64,000 bases of DNA from Actinomycetota bacterium (lineage in GTDB: Bacteria > Actinomycetota > Actinomycetes > Propionibacteriales > Propionibacteriaceae): assembly GCA_020161015.1 (NCBI GenBank), contig JAIUOT010000056.1, forward strand, positions 124,001 to 188,000, read 5' to 3'. Shown here one piece after another: positions 9,897 through 18,122 of this stretch (positions within the stretch are counted from its first letter, which is position 1; each line of letters begins with the position of its first letter). A program made the translations under genes and the position numbers. Below the pieces are notes generated by a model. It was not told the DNA's origin. It searched no databases and saw nothing but the letters and a program-made list of their open reading frames with translations.

Positions 9897-12143
9897 ATGA
9901 CCAGCGAGCAGCAGGTGGAGCCGGCCGCGCTTCCGGGCCTGGGCAAGAGGATCGGGATCCTGACCAGCGGCGGCGACGCCCAGGGGATGAACGCCGCGGT
10001 GCGCGCCGCGGTCCGCACGGCCGTGTCACTCGGTGCCCGGGTCTTCGCGGTCTACGAGGGCTACCAGGGGATGGTCGACGGCGGGGCGGGGATCCGCGAG
10101 CTGGCCTGGGAGGACGTCGGCCGCATCCTGCACAAGGGCGGGACGATGATCGGCACGTTCCGGTCCAAGGACTTCCGTGAGCGGGACGGCCGCAGGAAGG
10201 CGGCGCGCAACCTGCTCGAGCACGGCATCGACCGGCTGATCGTGATCGGCGGGGACGGGTCGCTGTCGGGACTGGACCAGTTCCGCGCCGAGTGGCCCGA
10301 ACTGCTCGCCGAGCTCGTCGCGGCGGGCGAGATCGGCCAGGACGTGGCCGACGCCCACCCGGCCCTGATGTTCGCCGGGCTGGTCGGCTCGATCGACAAC
10401 GACCTCGTCGGCACCGACATGACCATCGGCGCCGACACCGCCCTCCACCGGATCGTGGATGCGATCGACGCGCTGGCCAGCACGGCCGCCAGCCACCAGC
10501 GCAGCTTCGTCGTCGAGGTGATGGGACGCCACTGCGGCTACCTCGCGCTGATGAGCGCGATCGCCGGCGGCTGTGACTACGTCCTCCTTCCGGAGAACCC
10601 GCCCGAGGCCGGCTGGGAGGAGCGGATGTGCACCGCGCTGCGCCGGGGCCGGGCCGCCGGACGCCGCGACTCGCTCGTGGTGGTGGCCGAGGGGGCGAAG
10701 GATCGCGAGGGCCGTCCGATCACGTCGGCGTACGTGCGTCAGGTGATCGAGGACACGCTGCACGAGGACGCGCGGGTGACGATCCTCGGCCACGTGCAGC
10801 GCGGCGGGTCGCCCAGCGCCTACGACCGGTGGGCGTCCACCTGGCTCGGGTACGAGGCCGTGCAGGAGGTGCTGGCCGCGACGACCGACACGGCGGGCCC
10901 GGTGATCGGCTTCCGCGGCAACCGGGTCACCCGGGTTCCGCTGGTGGAGGCCGTGGCCCAGACACGCTCGGTCCCCGACCTGATCGCCGCCGGCGACTAC
11001 GAGGCGGCGATGGGGATCCGGGGCGGCTCGTTCCGTGAGGCCGCGCGGATCCTCGCCGAGCTGGTCGAGCCCAGCCGGATCGACGCGCCCGAGGAGGCGA
11101 AGCGCATCGCGATCATCCACGCGGGAGGCCTCGCACCGGGCATGAACGCCGCAGCGCGGGACGCCGTCCGCCTCGGCATCAGCCGCGGCCACATCATGCT
11201 GGGCGTGCAGGACGGCTTCCCCGGGCTGCGGGACGGCCGGGTGGCCGAACTCACCTGGAGCGACGTCGAGGGCTGGCTGACCGACGGCGGCGCCGACCTG
11301 GGCGTGCGGCGGACCATCCCTACCGAGGAGGAGCTGTACCGGATCAGCCGCTCGATCGAGGACAACCGCATCGACGCGTTGCTGATGATCGGCGGCTGGA
11401 ACGGCTACCAGGCCGCCGAGCTGCTCCACCGGGAGCGGACGCGGTTCCCGGCGTGCGGGCTGCCCATCGTCTGCGTCCCGGCGTCCATCGACAACAACCT
11501 GCCGGGGTCGGAACTGGCGATCGGCGCCGACACGGCGCTGAACGTGATCACCGAGGCGCTGGACCGGATCAAGATGTCGGGCAGCGCGGCCAAGCGGGCG
11601 TTCGTGGTCGAGACGATGGGCCGCTACTGCGGCTACCTCGCCCTGATGAGCGCCCTCTCCGGTGGCGCCGAGCGGGTGTACCTCCACGAGGAGGGCATCA
11701 GCCTGGGCGCGCTGGAGCAGGACCTGGACTGGCTGCGCCACAGCTTCGCGTCCGGCCGCAAGCTGTTCCTGGCGATCCGCAACGAGAACGCCAACCCGCT
11801 GTACTCCACCGACTTCCTCGCCCGGCTGCTCGAGCAGGAGGGCGGCGGGCTCTACGACGTGCGGCAGAACATCCTCGGCCACATCCAGCAGGGCGGCTGC
11901 CCCACGCCGTTCGACCGGCTGCTCGCCGTCCGGCTGGTGTCGCGGGCGCTCGACCTGATCGGGACGGAGTTCGCCGCCGGGACCGGCGAGAGCCATTACC
12001 TCGGCCTGGTGCAGTCGAAGGTCACGGCCTTCCCGATGAGCCAGATGATGACCGAGATGGACCTGCGCTACCGCCGTCCCAAGGACCAGTGGTGGCTCGC
12101 CCTCCGCCCCGTCCTCAAGGCCGTCGCGGACGCCGCCGTGTAG
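9897..12143 (+). CDS. Two-domain, eukaryotic-type 6-phosphofructokinase
   Basis: 748 residues, twice the size of ordinary bacterial PfkA. The N-terminal half (1-~390) has the ATP-dependent catalytic set: LTSGGDAQGMNAAVR (23-37), GGDGS (118-122), SIDND with the catalytic Asp (165-169), TDMTIG (173-178), EVMGRHCGYLAL, and LGHVQRGGSPSA. The C-terminal half repeats the fold but is degenerate: HAGGLAPGMNAA, GGWNGYQ for GGDGS, SIDNNLPG with Asn replacing Asp, and LGHIQQGGCPTPFDR. This pattern, one catalytic and one allosteric half, is that of animal and fungal PFK; even the C-terminal RPKDQWWLALRPVLK matches the eukaryotic RIPKEQWWLKLRPILK. It acts in glycolysis. Allosteric control by the second half is inferred. 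Confidence 0.93.
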   Translation: MTSEQQVEPAALPGLGKRIGILTSGGDAQGMNAAVRAAVRTAVSLGARVFAVYEGYQGMVDGGAGIRELAWEDVGRILHKGGTMIGTFRSKDFRERDGRRKAARNLLEHGIDRLIVIGGDGSLSGLDQFRAEWPELLAELVAAGEIGQDVADAHPALMFAGLVGSIDNDLVGTDMTIGADTALHRIVDAIDALASTAASHQRSFVVEVMGRHCGYLALMSAIAGGCDYVLLPENPPEAGWEERMCTALRRGRAAGRRDSLVVVAEGAKDREGRPITSAYVRQVIEDTLHEDARVTILGHVQRGGSPSAYDRWASTWLGYEAVQEVLAATTDTAGPVIGFRGNRVTRVPLVEAVAQTRSVPDLIAAGDYEAAMGIRGGSFREAARILAELVEPSRIDAPEEAKRIAIIHAGGLAPGMNAAARDAVRLGISRGHIMLGVQDGFPGLRDGRVAELTWSDVEGWLTDGGADLGVRRTIPTEEELYRISRSIEDNRIDALLMIGGWNGYQAAELLHRERTRFPACGLPIVCVPASIDNNLPGSELAIGADTALNVITEALDRIKMSGSAAKRAFVVETMGRYCGYLALMSALSGGAERVYLHEEGISLGALEQDLDWLRHSFASGRKLFLAIRNENANPLYSTDFLARLLEQEGGGLYDVRQNILGHIQQGGCPTPFDRLLAVRLVSRALDLIGTEFAAGTGESHYLGLVQSKVTAFPMSQMMTEMDLRYRRPKDQWWLALRPVLKAVADAAV

Positions 12144-12620
12144 CTCGCGTCTCCGTCGGGCCGCCTACGTCGTCCCGATGCCGACCCCAGTCGAGGGCCA
12201 GCCCCCCACACCGAGGGCCAGCCCCCCACACCGAGGGCCAGCCTTGTCGCCGAGGGCTCGACCCCTGGTGCTGGCCCTCGGCCGTAAGGCTGGCCCTCGA
12301 TGCGGATGTCTCCGCTCGACGCGCCGGACGCCTCCGCCTCCGGCACACGTGGTGCTGCTCTCCAGCACGAGTGCCAAGCTCCATCCACAACGCACCGCGT
12401 CGCCCTGCGCGGACGAAGGCCGGCACCGTCCACCCGACGGCGATCGCCCTCCACCAGGGAGGGCCAGCCTTGTCGCCGAGGGCTCGACCCCTGGTGCTGG
12501 CCCTCGGCCGTAAGGCTGGTCCTCGGCGCGGGAGGCTGGCCCTCGACGTGGAGGGCTGGCCCTCGGCATGAGGACGGGGAGCGAGCGGCCCGCGCGAGCA
12601 CCCTCGGCCCGCGTGGGCCG
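12144..12620. repeat. 477-bp convergent intergenic region built of palindromic and direct repeats
   Basis: No credible gene. A 20-bp unit starting CGAGGGCCAGCC occurs at 12192-12211 and 12212-12231, with a third partial copy at 12232-12243. A perfect 61-bp direct repeat lies at 12233-12293 and 12459-12519 (offset 226). Each copy holds an inverted pair, CGAGGGCCAGC-type against GCTGGCCCTCG. More GGCTGGCCCTCG half-sites occur at 12289-12299, 12534-12545 and 12553-12564. Open frames here are by-products of the repeats. The region separates two convergent genes, so hairpins could end transcription from both sides. Confidence 0.8.
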
Positions 12621-13667
12621 TCAGAACGTGGAGGTGTCGATCACGAAGCGGTAGCGGACGTCGGAGGCGACGACGCGGTCGTAGGCGTCGTTGATGTCCT
12701 CGCCGCCGATCAGCTCGATCTCGGCGGCCAGGCCGTGCTCGGCGCAGAAGTCGAGCATCTCCTGGGTTTCGGCGATGCCGCCGATCTGCGAACCGGCGAG
12801 GACGCGCCGCTGGCCGACCAGCCCCGACAGGCTGAGGGTCACCGGGTGCTCGGGCAGTCCGACGTCGACGAGGGCGCCACCGGTCCGCAGGCAACCGATG
12901 AGGCCGTTGAGGTCCTGGTCGCCGGAGACCGTGCTGACGATGAGGTCGAACCGCTTGCGCAGCGAACGCAGCGTCCCGGGCTCGGAGATCGCGTGGTACT
13001 CGGACGCGCCGAAGCGGCGTCCGTCCGCCTCCTTCGACCGGGTCTGGCTGATCACCGCGACCTCCGCACCCATCGCCGCCGCGATCTGGACGCCCATGTG
13101 CCCCAGGCCGCCCATGCCGACGATCGCCACCCGCTTGCCCGGGCCGGCCCCCCACCGCTTGAGCGGGGAGTACATCGTGATGCCCGCGCACAGCAGGGGC
13201 GCGGCGTTGGCCAGGTCGATGGCGTCGGGAATCGAGCACACATAGCTCTGCTCGACCGTGATGCAGGTCGAGTAGCCGCCGGCGGTCGGCAGCCCGTCGC
13301 GGCCGGTCGCGTTGTAGGTCCACACGGTGCCGCCGGGGCCGTCACAGAACTGCTCCTCCCCCGCGCGGCAGGAGTCGCAGGTGCCGCACGAGTCGACGAA
13401 GCAGCCGACGCCGACGCGGTCGCCGACGGAGAACTTCGTCACCTCCGCACCCACCTCGCGGACGACGCCCGCCAGCTCGTGGCCGGGTACGAGCGGGTAG
13501 GTCGCGGGCCCCCACTCCCCGCGGGCGGTGTGGATGTCGGAGTGGCAGATGCCCGCGTGGGTGACGTCGAACAGCACCTCGGTGGGCCCGGGCTCGCGGC
13601 GCTCGATCGTGGTGCGGGAGAAGCGGCCGGTCGGCCCGTCGATGGCGTACGCGAGTGCGTGGGGCAT
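12621..13667 (-). CDS. Zinc-dependent NAD(P)-linked alcohol dehydrogenase (YahK/AdhC-like)
   Basis: 348 residues. Catalytic zinc motif AGICHSDIH and GHELAGVV, structural zinc cluster CGTCDSCRAGEEQFC, and Rossmann motif VGMGGLGHMG are all present, so it should be an active medium-chain dehydrogenase. The family (cinnamyl-alcohol-type) usually reduces aldehydes with NADPH; the substrate here is unknown. Start ATG 13667 has a GAGGAG Shine-Dalgarno 7 bases upstream; the longer open frame to 13817 runs into a terminator hairpin and is rejected. The gene stands alone between a terminator upstream and the repeat region downstream. Confidence 0.92.
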   Translation of the reverse strand: MPHALAYAIDGPTGRFSRTTIERREPGPTEVLFDVTHAGICHSDIHTARGEWGPATYPLVPGHELAGVVREVGAEVTKFSVGDRVGVGCFVDSCGTCDSCRAGEEQFCDGPGGTVWTYNATGRDGLPTAGGYSTCITVEQSYVCSIPDAIDLANAAPLLCAGITMYSPLKRWGAGPGKRVAIVGMGGLGHMGVQIAAAMGAEVAVISQTRSKEADGRRFGASEYHAISEPGTLRSLRKRFDLIVSTVSGDQDLNGLIGCLRTGGALVDVGLPEHPVTLSLSGLVGQRRVLAGSQIGGIAETQEMLDFCAEHGLAAEIELIGGEDINDAYDRVVASDVRYRFVIDTSTF

Positions 13668-13729
13668 GGAGGAACTCCTCGAGATGGTGGTGTGTGTCCG
13701 TAGCGCATTCTGCCACCGGCCCGGGGGTG

Positions 13730-13772
13730 AAAAACGGTCGGCCGCGTCCGCTCCCCTGGACACGGCCGACCG
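13730..13772 (-). terminator. Rho-independent terminator after the M50-like protease gene
   Basis: On the minus strand a 15-bp stem (arms 13758-13772 and 13735-13749, one mismatch, 8-base loop) is followed directly by five T residues (13734-13730). It lies downstream of the protease gene, which ends at 13904, and upstream of the dehydrogenase start at 13667. A smaller CCCC/GGGG hairpin just before it (around 13773-13786) may help. Confidence 0.8.
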
Positions 13773-13903
13773 CCCCCTCTTCGGGGCTTCCGCAGCGGAC
13801 AGGATGGGGACCGTCACGGTCGCCCGCTGAGCTTCCTGGCGGGACTACTCTGCCACCAGCCACGATCGCTTGAACAGTGTGTGGGGCCGACGTCGCGTGC
13901 GTC

Positions 13904-14455
13904 CTATCCCCGCGCCCCGGCCAGCACCTCACGAAGACCGGCGAGCACCTTGGCCCCGTCGAGACCGGGGATCGGCAGGGCGTTGAGCAGCGCGAGGAAC
14001 AGGCTGCTGAGACCCCCCACCCACCACACGGAGGTCTCCGCCTGCACCACGGCCAGGCCGCCGTCGGCGCCGGCGACGGCCACCGCGAGCAGCGGGACGG
14101 CGAAGAGCAGGTGGGCCACGGGCCCGGCGATGCTGCGCAGCACGCGGTGCCAGCCGTGCGGACGCGGCTCGATCACCACTCCGATGCCGCTGCCGTTGAG
14201 CACAGCCTTCGTCCAGCGGTGCCCCGCCGCCACCCCGGCGGCGACGTGGCCGAGTTCGTGCAGCAGCGTCCCCAGCAGGATCAGGACGGTGACCGCCGCG
14301 CCCCAGTTCAGCGACTCCAGCCAGGACACCGGGGTGCCCGCGCGTCGGGACGCGAGGACGTGGAACGCGCCGTACACCACGACGAGGGACGCCATCGTGA
14401 CGGCGAAGCCCGGCCGCACGACCACTTCGAACCCGCGCGCGGGCCGGCTGTCCAC
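13904..14455 (-). CDS. M50-like (site-2 protease family) membrane metalloprotease
   Basis: 183 residues. Predicted helices surround the zinc motif HELGH at residues 66-70 (TLLHELGHVAAGVAAGH), and the distal motif LNALPIPGLDGAKVL (about 158-172) supplies the second-site Asp, as in SpoIVFB/S2P proteins. It would cut substrates within the membrane or act as a zinc-dependent housekeeping peptidase. No PDZ or CBS domain is attached. The substrate is unknown, and no anti-sigma factor gene is adjacent. It ends before a clear terminator and lies 109 bases downstream of the second crcB on the same strand, but a function shared with the fluoride unit is not evident. Confidence 0.8.
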   Translation of the reverse strand: MDSRPARGFEVVVRPGFAVTMASLVVVYGAFHVLASRRAGTPVSWLESLNWGAAVTVLILLGTLLHELGHVAAGVAAGHRWTKAVLNGSGIGVVIEPRPHGWHRVLRSIAGPVAHLLFAVPLLAVAVAGADGGLAVVQAETSVWWVGGLSSLFLALLNALPIPGLDGAKVLAGLREVLAGARG

Positions 14456-14564
14456 ACGCGCCTCCTCATCGTGTCCGCCCGGTGAGCGTGGCGGCGCTCT
14501 CCGTTCGAGGCTACCCGGCGGTGCCGACGCGCTCCGCTCGACGTGGGGGGCAGCGGGGCGACGA

Positions 14565-14930
14565 CTACAGGCTGCCCAGCCAGAACCCGAGGGCCGCGAG
14601 GGCGACGCCGAGGACGAGCATGCCGGCGGCGTGCACGAGCACCGACCAGCCGCGACCTGCCCGCGCGAGCCGGGACGCCTCGACGCAGGCGGTGCTGAAG
14701 GTCGTGTAGCCGCCGAGGAACCCCGTGCCGAGGATCGCGCGGACGGCGGGATCGCCGGTGTGGAAGGACCACCAGCCGGTGACGAAGCCCAACAGGAAGG
14801 ACCCGGTGATGTTGATCAGCGCCGTCCCCACCGGCAGGCGCAGGGACGCCCTGCGCCCCACCTCCGCGTCGACGACGAACCGGGTGACGGCGCCCAGCCC
14901 GCCGGCGAGGGCCACCAGGAGGCTGATCAC
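14565..14930 (-). CDS. crcB: Fluoride ion channel, CrcB/Fluc family (second subunit)
   Basis: 121 residues with four predicted helices. Family motifs: GTALINITGSFLLGFVTGW (GT..N..GSF.LG) and GTGFLGGYTTFSTACVE (the GGYTTFST break helix). CrcB proteins form dual-topology dimers that let F- leave the cell. GTG 14930 overlaps the TGA of the upstream crcB as GTGA, fixing the start and showing coupling. Two adjacent crcB genes in actinobacteria and firmicutes often encode the two opposite-facing halves of a heterodimer, which I infer here. Confidence 0.92.
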   Translation of the reverse strand: MISLLVALAGGLGAVTRFVVDAEVGRRASLRLPVGTALINITGSFLLGFVTGWWSFHTGDPAVRAILGTGFLGGYTTFSTACVEASRLARAGRGWSVLVHAAGMLVLGVALAALGFWLGSL

Positions 14931-15364
14931 CGGATCGCCCCCCCGGCACGCCGGAACCGCTGCATCAGCCGTCGCACCAGCCGTCCGCCCGCGAAGGCGG
15001 CCACCAGCCCCAGCAGCACGCTGGCGACGGCATAGCCCAGGCCGACGAGCACCGCTGGGAATCCGAGCAACTGCACAGTCTCCACGGCGAACGTGCTGTA
15101 GGTCGTGTAGCCGCCCATGAAGCCGGTGCCCAGCCCCAGGCGCAGGCCCCGGATCCAGCCGCGGTCCGGGCCCAGTTCCGCCAGCACCTCCAGCAGGACG
15201 CCGAGCAGCAGCGCGCCGGTCACGTTGATCCAGAACGTCGTCCACGGCCACTGCCCTGCGACGGCGGGGAAGGCGGACTCCAGCCCCGCGCGGACGGCGG
15301 TGCCGGCCGTCCCGCCGACGAGGATCACCCCCAGCCAGGCGGGCCGGACGGGGATCCGGATCAT
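14927..15364 (-). CDS. crcB: Fluoride ion channel, CrcB/Fluc family (first subunit)
   Basis: 145 residues from ATG 15364. Visible: TWINVTGALLLG-like segment (FWINVTGALLLG) and GTGFMGGYTTYSTFAVE, with four hydrophobic helices and an Arg-rich tail (RLVRRLMQRFRRAGG). It pairs with the overlapping downstream crcB to form the export channel. An alternative GTG at 15403 would overlap the stop of the universal stress gene as GTGA and add 13 residues. I keep ATG 15364 because the shorter form better fits the family length, but the coupled start is quite possible. Confidence 0.9.
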   Translation of the reverse strand: MIRIPVRPAWLGVILVGGTAGTAVRAGLESAFPAVAGQWPWTTFWINVTGALLLGVLLEVLAELGPDRGWIRGLRLGLGTGFMGGYTTYSTFAVETVQLLGFPAVLVGLGYAVASVLLGLVAAFAGGRLVRRLMQRFRRAGGAIR

Positions 15365-15399
15365 CCGCAGGCCCGGGATCGCGTGCCCCGGGTCGGCCC

Positions 15400-15942
15400 T
15401 CACCACTTGGTCGGTGCCTTCCAGTCCACGACGGCCAGCGGCACGATCAGCACCGGCCGGTGCTGGTGCCGCGTGAGCCGGACGGCGACGGAGCCGGCGA
15501 GGAACTCGCGGAACCGCTCGGTCGAGGACGGGTGCTTGGCGCCCACGACGATGGTCGACGCGTCGACCGCCCTGGCCAGGTGGGTGAGCGCCCGGTCGGC
15601 ACGGCCCGCGAGGTAGCGGAACTCCCAGGGGCCGTCATGGCCGTCCAGCACCTCGGCGAGGAAACTGCGGATGCGGCGCTCGCGGTCCTCCCAGGAGTCG
15701 TCGGCCTGGTCGGGATCGATCCCGGAGTGGCGGACGGTGCCGTCGGGGTACTCGACGTCGACGATCCGGTGCGGGTCGGAGTAGGCGAAGTAGACCTTCA
15801 CCCCGCCCAGGGCCTCCGCCCACGATGCGGCGGTGAGCGCCACGAGTTCCGGCTGGCCGGGAACCACGCCGACCACCAGGGGATGACCGGGTACGGGCAC
15901 CATGCGCTGCGGGCTGGGCTGCGGCACGGGGCGAAGGGCCAT
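15400..15942 (-). CDS. Universal stress protein (UspA family), first gene of the fluoride unit
   Basis: 180 residues, cytosolic. The N-terminus PLVVGVVPGQPELVALTAA is the usual beta-alpha start. The ATP-binding signature appears as VVGAKHPSSTERFREFLAGSVAVRLTRH, close to G-2x-G-9x-G-(S/T). ATG 15942 has GGAGG six bases upstream, right after a hairpin. It precedes two crcB genes on one likely transcript headed by a fluoride riboswitch (15990-16044), so it is probably made when fluoride accumulates. Its action in fluoride stress is unknown; ATP-binding Usp proteins often act as small-molecule-responsive regulators. Confidence 0.9.
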   Translation of the reverse strand: MALRPVPQPSPQRMVPVPGHPLVVGVVPGQPELVALTAASWAEALGGVKVYFAYSDPHRIVDVEYPDGTVRHSGIDPDQADDSWEDRERRIRSFLAEVLDGHDGPWEFRYLAGRADRALTHLARAVDASTIVVGAKHPSSTERFREFLAGSVAVRLTRHQHRPVLIVPLAVVDWKAPTKW

Positions 15943-15956
15943 GTCGACCTCCGGGT

Positions 15957-15977
15957 CCGGGCGTGCGGAACGCCCGG
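15957..15977 (-). promoter_or_regulatory. Expression-platform hairpin before the universal stress gene
   Basis: Perfect 8-bp stem (CCGGGCGT with ACGCCCGG, 5-base loop), lying between the fluoride aptamer and the GGAGG Shine-Dalgarno of the 15942 gene. No T-run follows, so control of ribosome access or a Rho-type choice is more likely than an intrinsic terminator. The mechanism is inferred from position. Confidence 0.5.
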
Positions 15978-15989
15978 GGACGATGCGCA

Positions 15990-16044
15990 GGAACCATCAG
16001 CCGGACGGCGGTTCGGGACGAGCCACGGGCGGGATCCATCGCCC
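15990..16044 (-). ncRNA. Fluoride riboswitch (crcB RNA motif)
   Basis: Read on the minus strand, the element starts with GGGCGATGGATCCCGCCC (P1: GGGCG with CGCCC, loop ATGGATCC). It then has a variable insert, AACC, a short P2 (GCC, GTCC loop, GGC) and TGATGGTTCC. The last six bases can pair with the P1 loop (GGATCC with GGTTCC, one U-U mismatch) to form the pseudoknot. This is the arrangement of the known crcB RNA. A TAGGGT -10 box at 16052-16057 would start transcription at about 16045, exactly at the aptamer. It sits upstream of usp-crcB-crcB, the expected target. Confidence 0.8.
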
Positions 16045-16176
16045 GGTGGTCACCCTAGCCGACGCTGCCCGACCCGGCCCGACGTATCCCGGGGGGACGG
16101 ACGGCCACGCGGGCCGCCCGCCCACCCATAGCCCGGCACCCCGGAGCGTGCCCGCGCCGCGGTGCCGGACCGGACG

Positions 16177-16770
16177 TCAGCGCACCGGCGTCGGCGGCAG
16201 GTCGCCGTAGCCGTCGTCGTCGCGGCCGCCAACGGGCGCGGCAGGGTCGTCCACCGTGCCCGAGTCGCCGCGCGACGACGCGGCGTCCTCGACGCCGGGC
16301 GTGCCGACGCCGGAGCCCTCGCGGATCGAGCCCCGCCAGCCGCCGGTCGCGTACCCGGTCGACTCGACGACGTCGCGGAAGCGCTCGAGGTCGCCCTCGG
16401 CGCGCTTCTCCACCACGTGCAGCTTGTCCGCGACGTTCTCCAGGAAGCCCTCCGGCTCGTACTCCAGCTCGAGGTGGACCACGGCGCGGCCCGCGCCGGC
16501 GTCGGCGAAGGTCACCGCTCCGGCGTTCGTCGCGCCCTCCTCGGCCGCCCAGGCCACCTTGCGGTCCGGCACCTGCTCGAGGATCCTCGCCGTCCACTCC
16601 CGGCGAACACCGGCGATCTCGGCCACCCACTGCAGGCGGTCCTCCCCGAGCTGGGTGACGCTCTCGACCCCGTCCATGAACCGCGGGAACTCCTCGAACT
16701 GCGTCCACTGGTTGTAGGCGGTGCTCACCGGCACGCCCACGGTGACGGACTTCTCGACCTTGGTCGTCAT
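16177..16770 (-). CDS. SRPBCC family protein (polyketide cyclase/dehydrase-like)
   Basis: 197 residues. Residues 1-150 form a START/Bet v1-like ligand-binding fold: TKVEKSVTVGVPVSTAYNQW, FEEFPRFMDGVESV, and the helix FLENVADKLHVVEKRAEGDL. Residues ~150-197 are an acidic, Gly/Asp-rich disordered tail ending GYGDLPPTPVR. ATG 16770 follows GAGAGGAGATGAG, a good ribosome site. Many actinobacteria have this type of stand-alone SRPBCC protein; its ligand is unknown. It is on the same strand as the fluoride unit but separated from it by 234 bases containing the riboswitch and its promoter, so it is probably independent. Confidence 0.85.
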   Translation of the reverse strand: MTTKVEKSVTVGVPVSTAYNQWTQFEEFPRFMDGVESVTQLGEDRLQWVAEIAGVRREWTARILEQVPDRKVAWAAEEGATNAGAVTFADAGAGRAVVHLELEYEPEGFLENVADKLHVVEKRAEGDLERFRDVVESTGYATGGWRGSIREGSGVGTPGVEDAASSRGDSGTVDDPAAPVGGRDDDGYGDLPPTPVR

Positions 16771-16948
16771 CTCATCTCCTCTCGCGTCCGGACCGCCGGC
16801 GACGCCTTCCGTCGCCCTCACGGCACCGGCACATGGGTGACCCGTACCCACTCGTCGGCGGGCGCTACCGGCCGCCGGACCGAGGTGGGCGGGGGCATCC
16901 GCGTGGGTAAGAGGGCGGGTTGGGGGAACCGGAGGGGAGGGCCCGGAG

Positions 16949-17962
16949 ATGCGGATCGGACTGGTGGCACCACCGTGGGTGCCGGTGCCGCCACCGGCGT
17001 ACGGGGGCACGGAGGAGGTCGTCGACCTGCTCGCCCGCGGCCTGCGCGCCGAGGGCCACGAGGTGCTGCTCGCCGCGTCGGCCGACAGCACCTGCCCGGT
17101 CGCCCGGGTGGACGGGACGCAGCCGTCCGACCCCGGCCTGACCAACGACGCCACCTCGCTGGCCGCCCACGTGGTGACCGCCTACGCGGCGATGGACGGC
17201 GTGGAGCTGGTGCACGACCACACCGTGGCCGGGCCGCTGTACCGGGGCCGGCCCCCGAGGACGCCGGTCGTGGTCACCCAGCACAACGCCTTCAGCCCCG
17301 ACGCGATCACCGCCCTCGCCGCCGCCGCTGCCGACACCGCCGTGGTGGCGATCTCGCACGACCACGCCGCCCGCGCCGGGGACGTCCCGATCGCCCGGGT
17401 GATCCACCACGGGCTCGACCTCGACCGCATCCCGGTCGGTGACGGGCGGGGCGGGTACGCGATGTTCCTGGGCCGGATGAACCCCGACAAGGGCGCGGCA
17501 GACGCGGTGCGCATCGCCCGGGCGGCGGGCGTCCCGCTGCGCCTCGCGGCGAAGATGCGCACCCGCGACGAGCACGACTACTTCGAGGCAGAGGTGCGCC
17601 CGCTGCTCACCCGCGAACACGAGTACGTGGGCGAGGTGTCCGGCACCGAGAAGCTGCGGCTCCTCGGTGACGCCATGGCCCTGCTCAACCCCATCCGGTG
17701 GGCGGAGCCGTTCGGCCTGGCGATGGTCGAGTCGCTCGCCACGGGCACCCCTGTCGTCGGCACGCCGAACGGCTCCGCGCCCGAGATCGTCGACCACGGC
17801 GCCACCGGCTTCCTCGCCGAGGCCGGCGACCTGCCGTCCCTGCTCGCGCGGGTGGCCGAGCTCGACCGGGCAGCGTGCCGCCGCGCCACCGAGGAGCGCT
17901 TCAGCGCCGCGCGGATGGTCCGCGACCACCTCGCGCTCTACCGGACGCTCGTCGGCGGCTGA
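16949..17962 (+). CDS. Glycosyltransferase family 4
   Basis: 337 residues. GT-B fold with the N-terminal motif RIGLVAPPWVPVPPPAYGG and the C-terminal donor-binding E-x7-E segment (RWAEPFGLAMVESLATGTPV). FLGRMNPDKGA and GVPLRLAAK are typical of retaining GT4 enzymes, which use nucleotide sugars in the cytosol. Acceptor and donor are not clear. Divergent from the SRPBCC gene with 178 bases between them. It does not share an obvious pathway with its neighbours. Start ATG 16949 follows GGAGGGCCCGGAG. Confidence 0.88.
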   Translation: MRIGLVAPPWVPVPPPAYGGTEEVVDLLARGLRAEGHEVLLAASADSTCPVARVDGTQPSDPGLTNDATSLAAHVVTAYAAMDGVELVHDHTVAGPLYRGRPPRTPVVVTQHNAFSPDAITALAAAAADTAVVAISHDHAARAGDVPIARVIHHGLDLDRIPVGDGRGGYAMFLGRMNPDKGAADAVRIARAAGVPLRLAAKMRTRDEHDYFEAEVRPLLTREHEYVGEVSGTEKLRLLGDAMALLNPIRWAEPFGLAMVESLATGTPVVGTPNGSAPEIVDHGATGFLAEAGDLPSLLARVAELDRAACRRATEERFSAARMVRDHLALYRTLVGG

Positions 17963-18037
17963 CCGGGCGTCCCGGACCCCTCGCGGGCCCAACGCTGTTC
18001 CGCGCCGGGACGGGCAGCGGACGGCGCCCGCCGGGTC

Positions 18038-18043
18038 TAGGGT
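18038..18043 (+). promoter_or_regulatory. Candidate -10 box upstream of the leader peptide and ABC transporter
   Basis: TAGGGT, the same hexamer that precedes the fluoride riboswitch. If used, transcription would begin near 18050 and leave about 70 bases before the leader ORF. I see no good -35 hexamer. Confidence 0.35.
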
Positions 18044-18122
18044 GTCCTGCGGAGTGTCGGGAAGCCTGGTCGACGACTCCCCCGGCGACCCGGCCGAGGG
18101 GTCCGGACGGTGGAGAGGTCCC

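Noticed and set aside
12192-12564. Repeats as CRISPR or insertion sequence ends
   Set aside because: Only two long copies, no regular spacers, no transposase and no target-site duplication.
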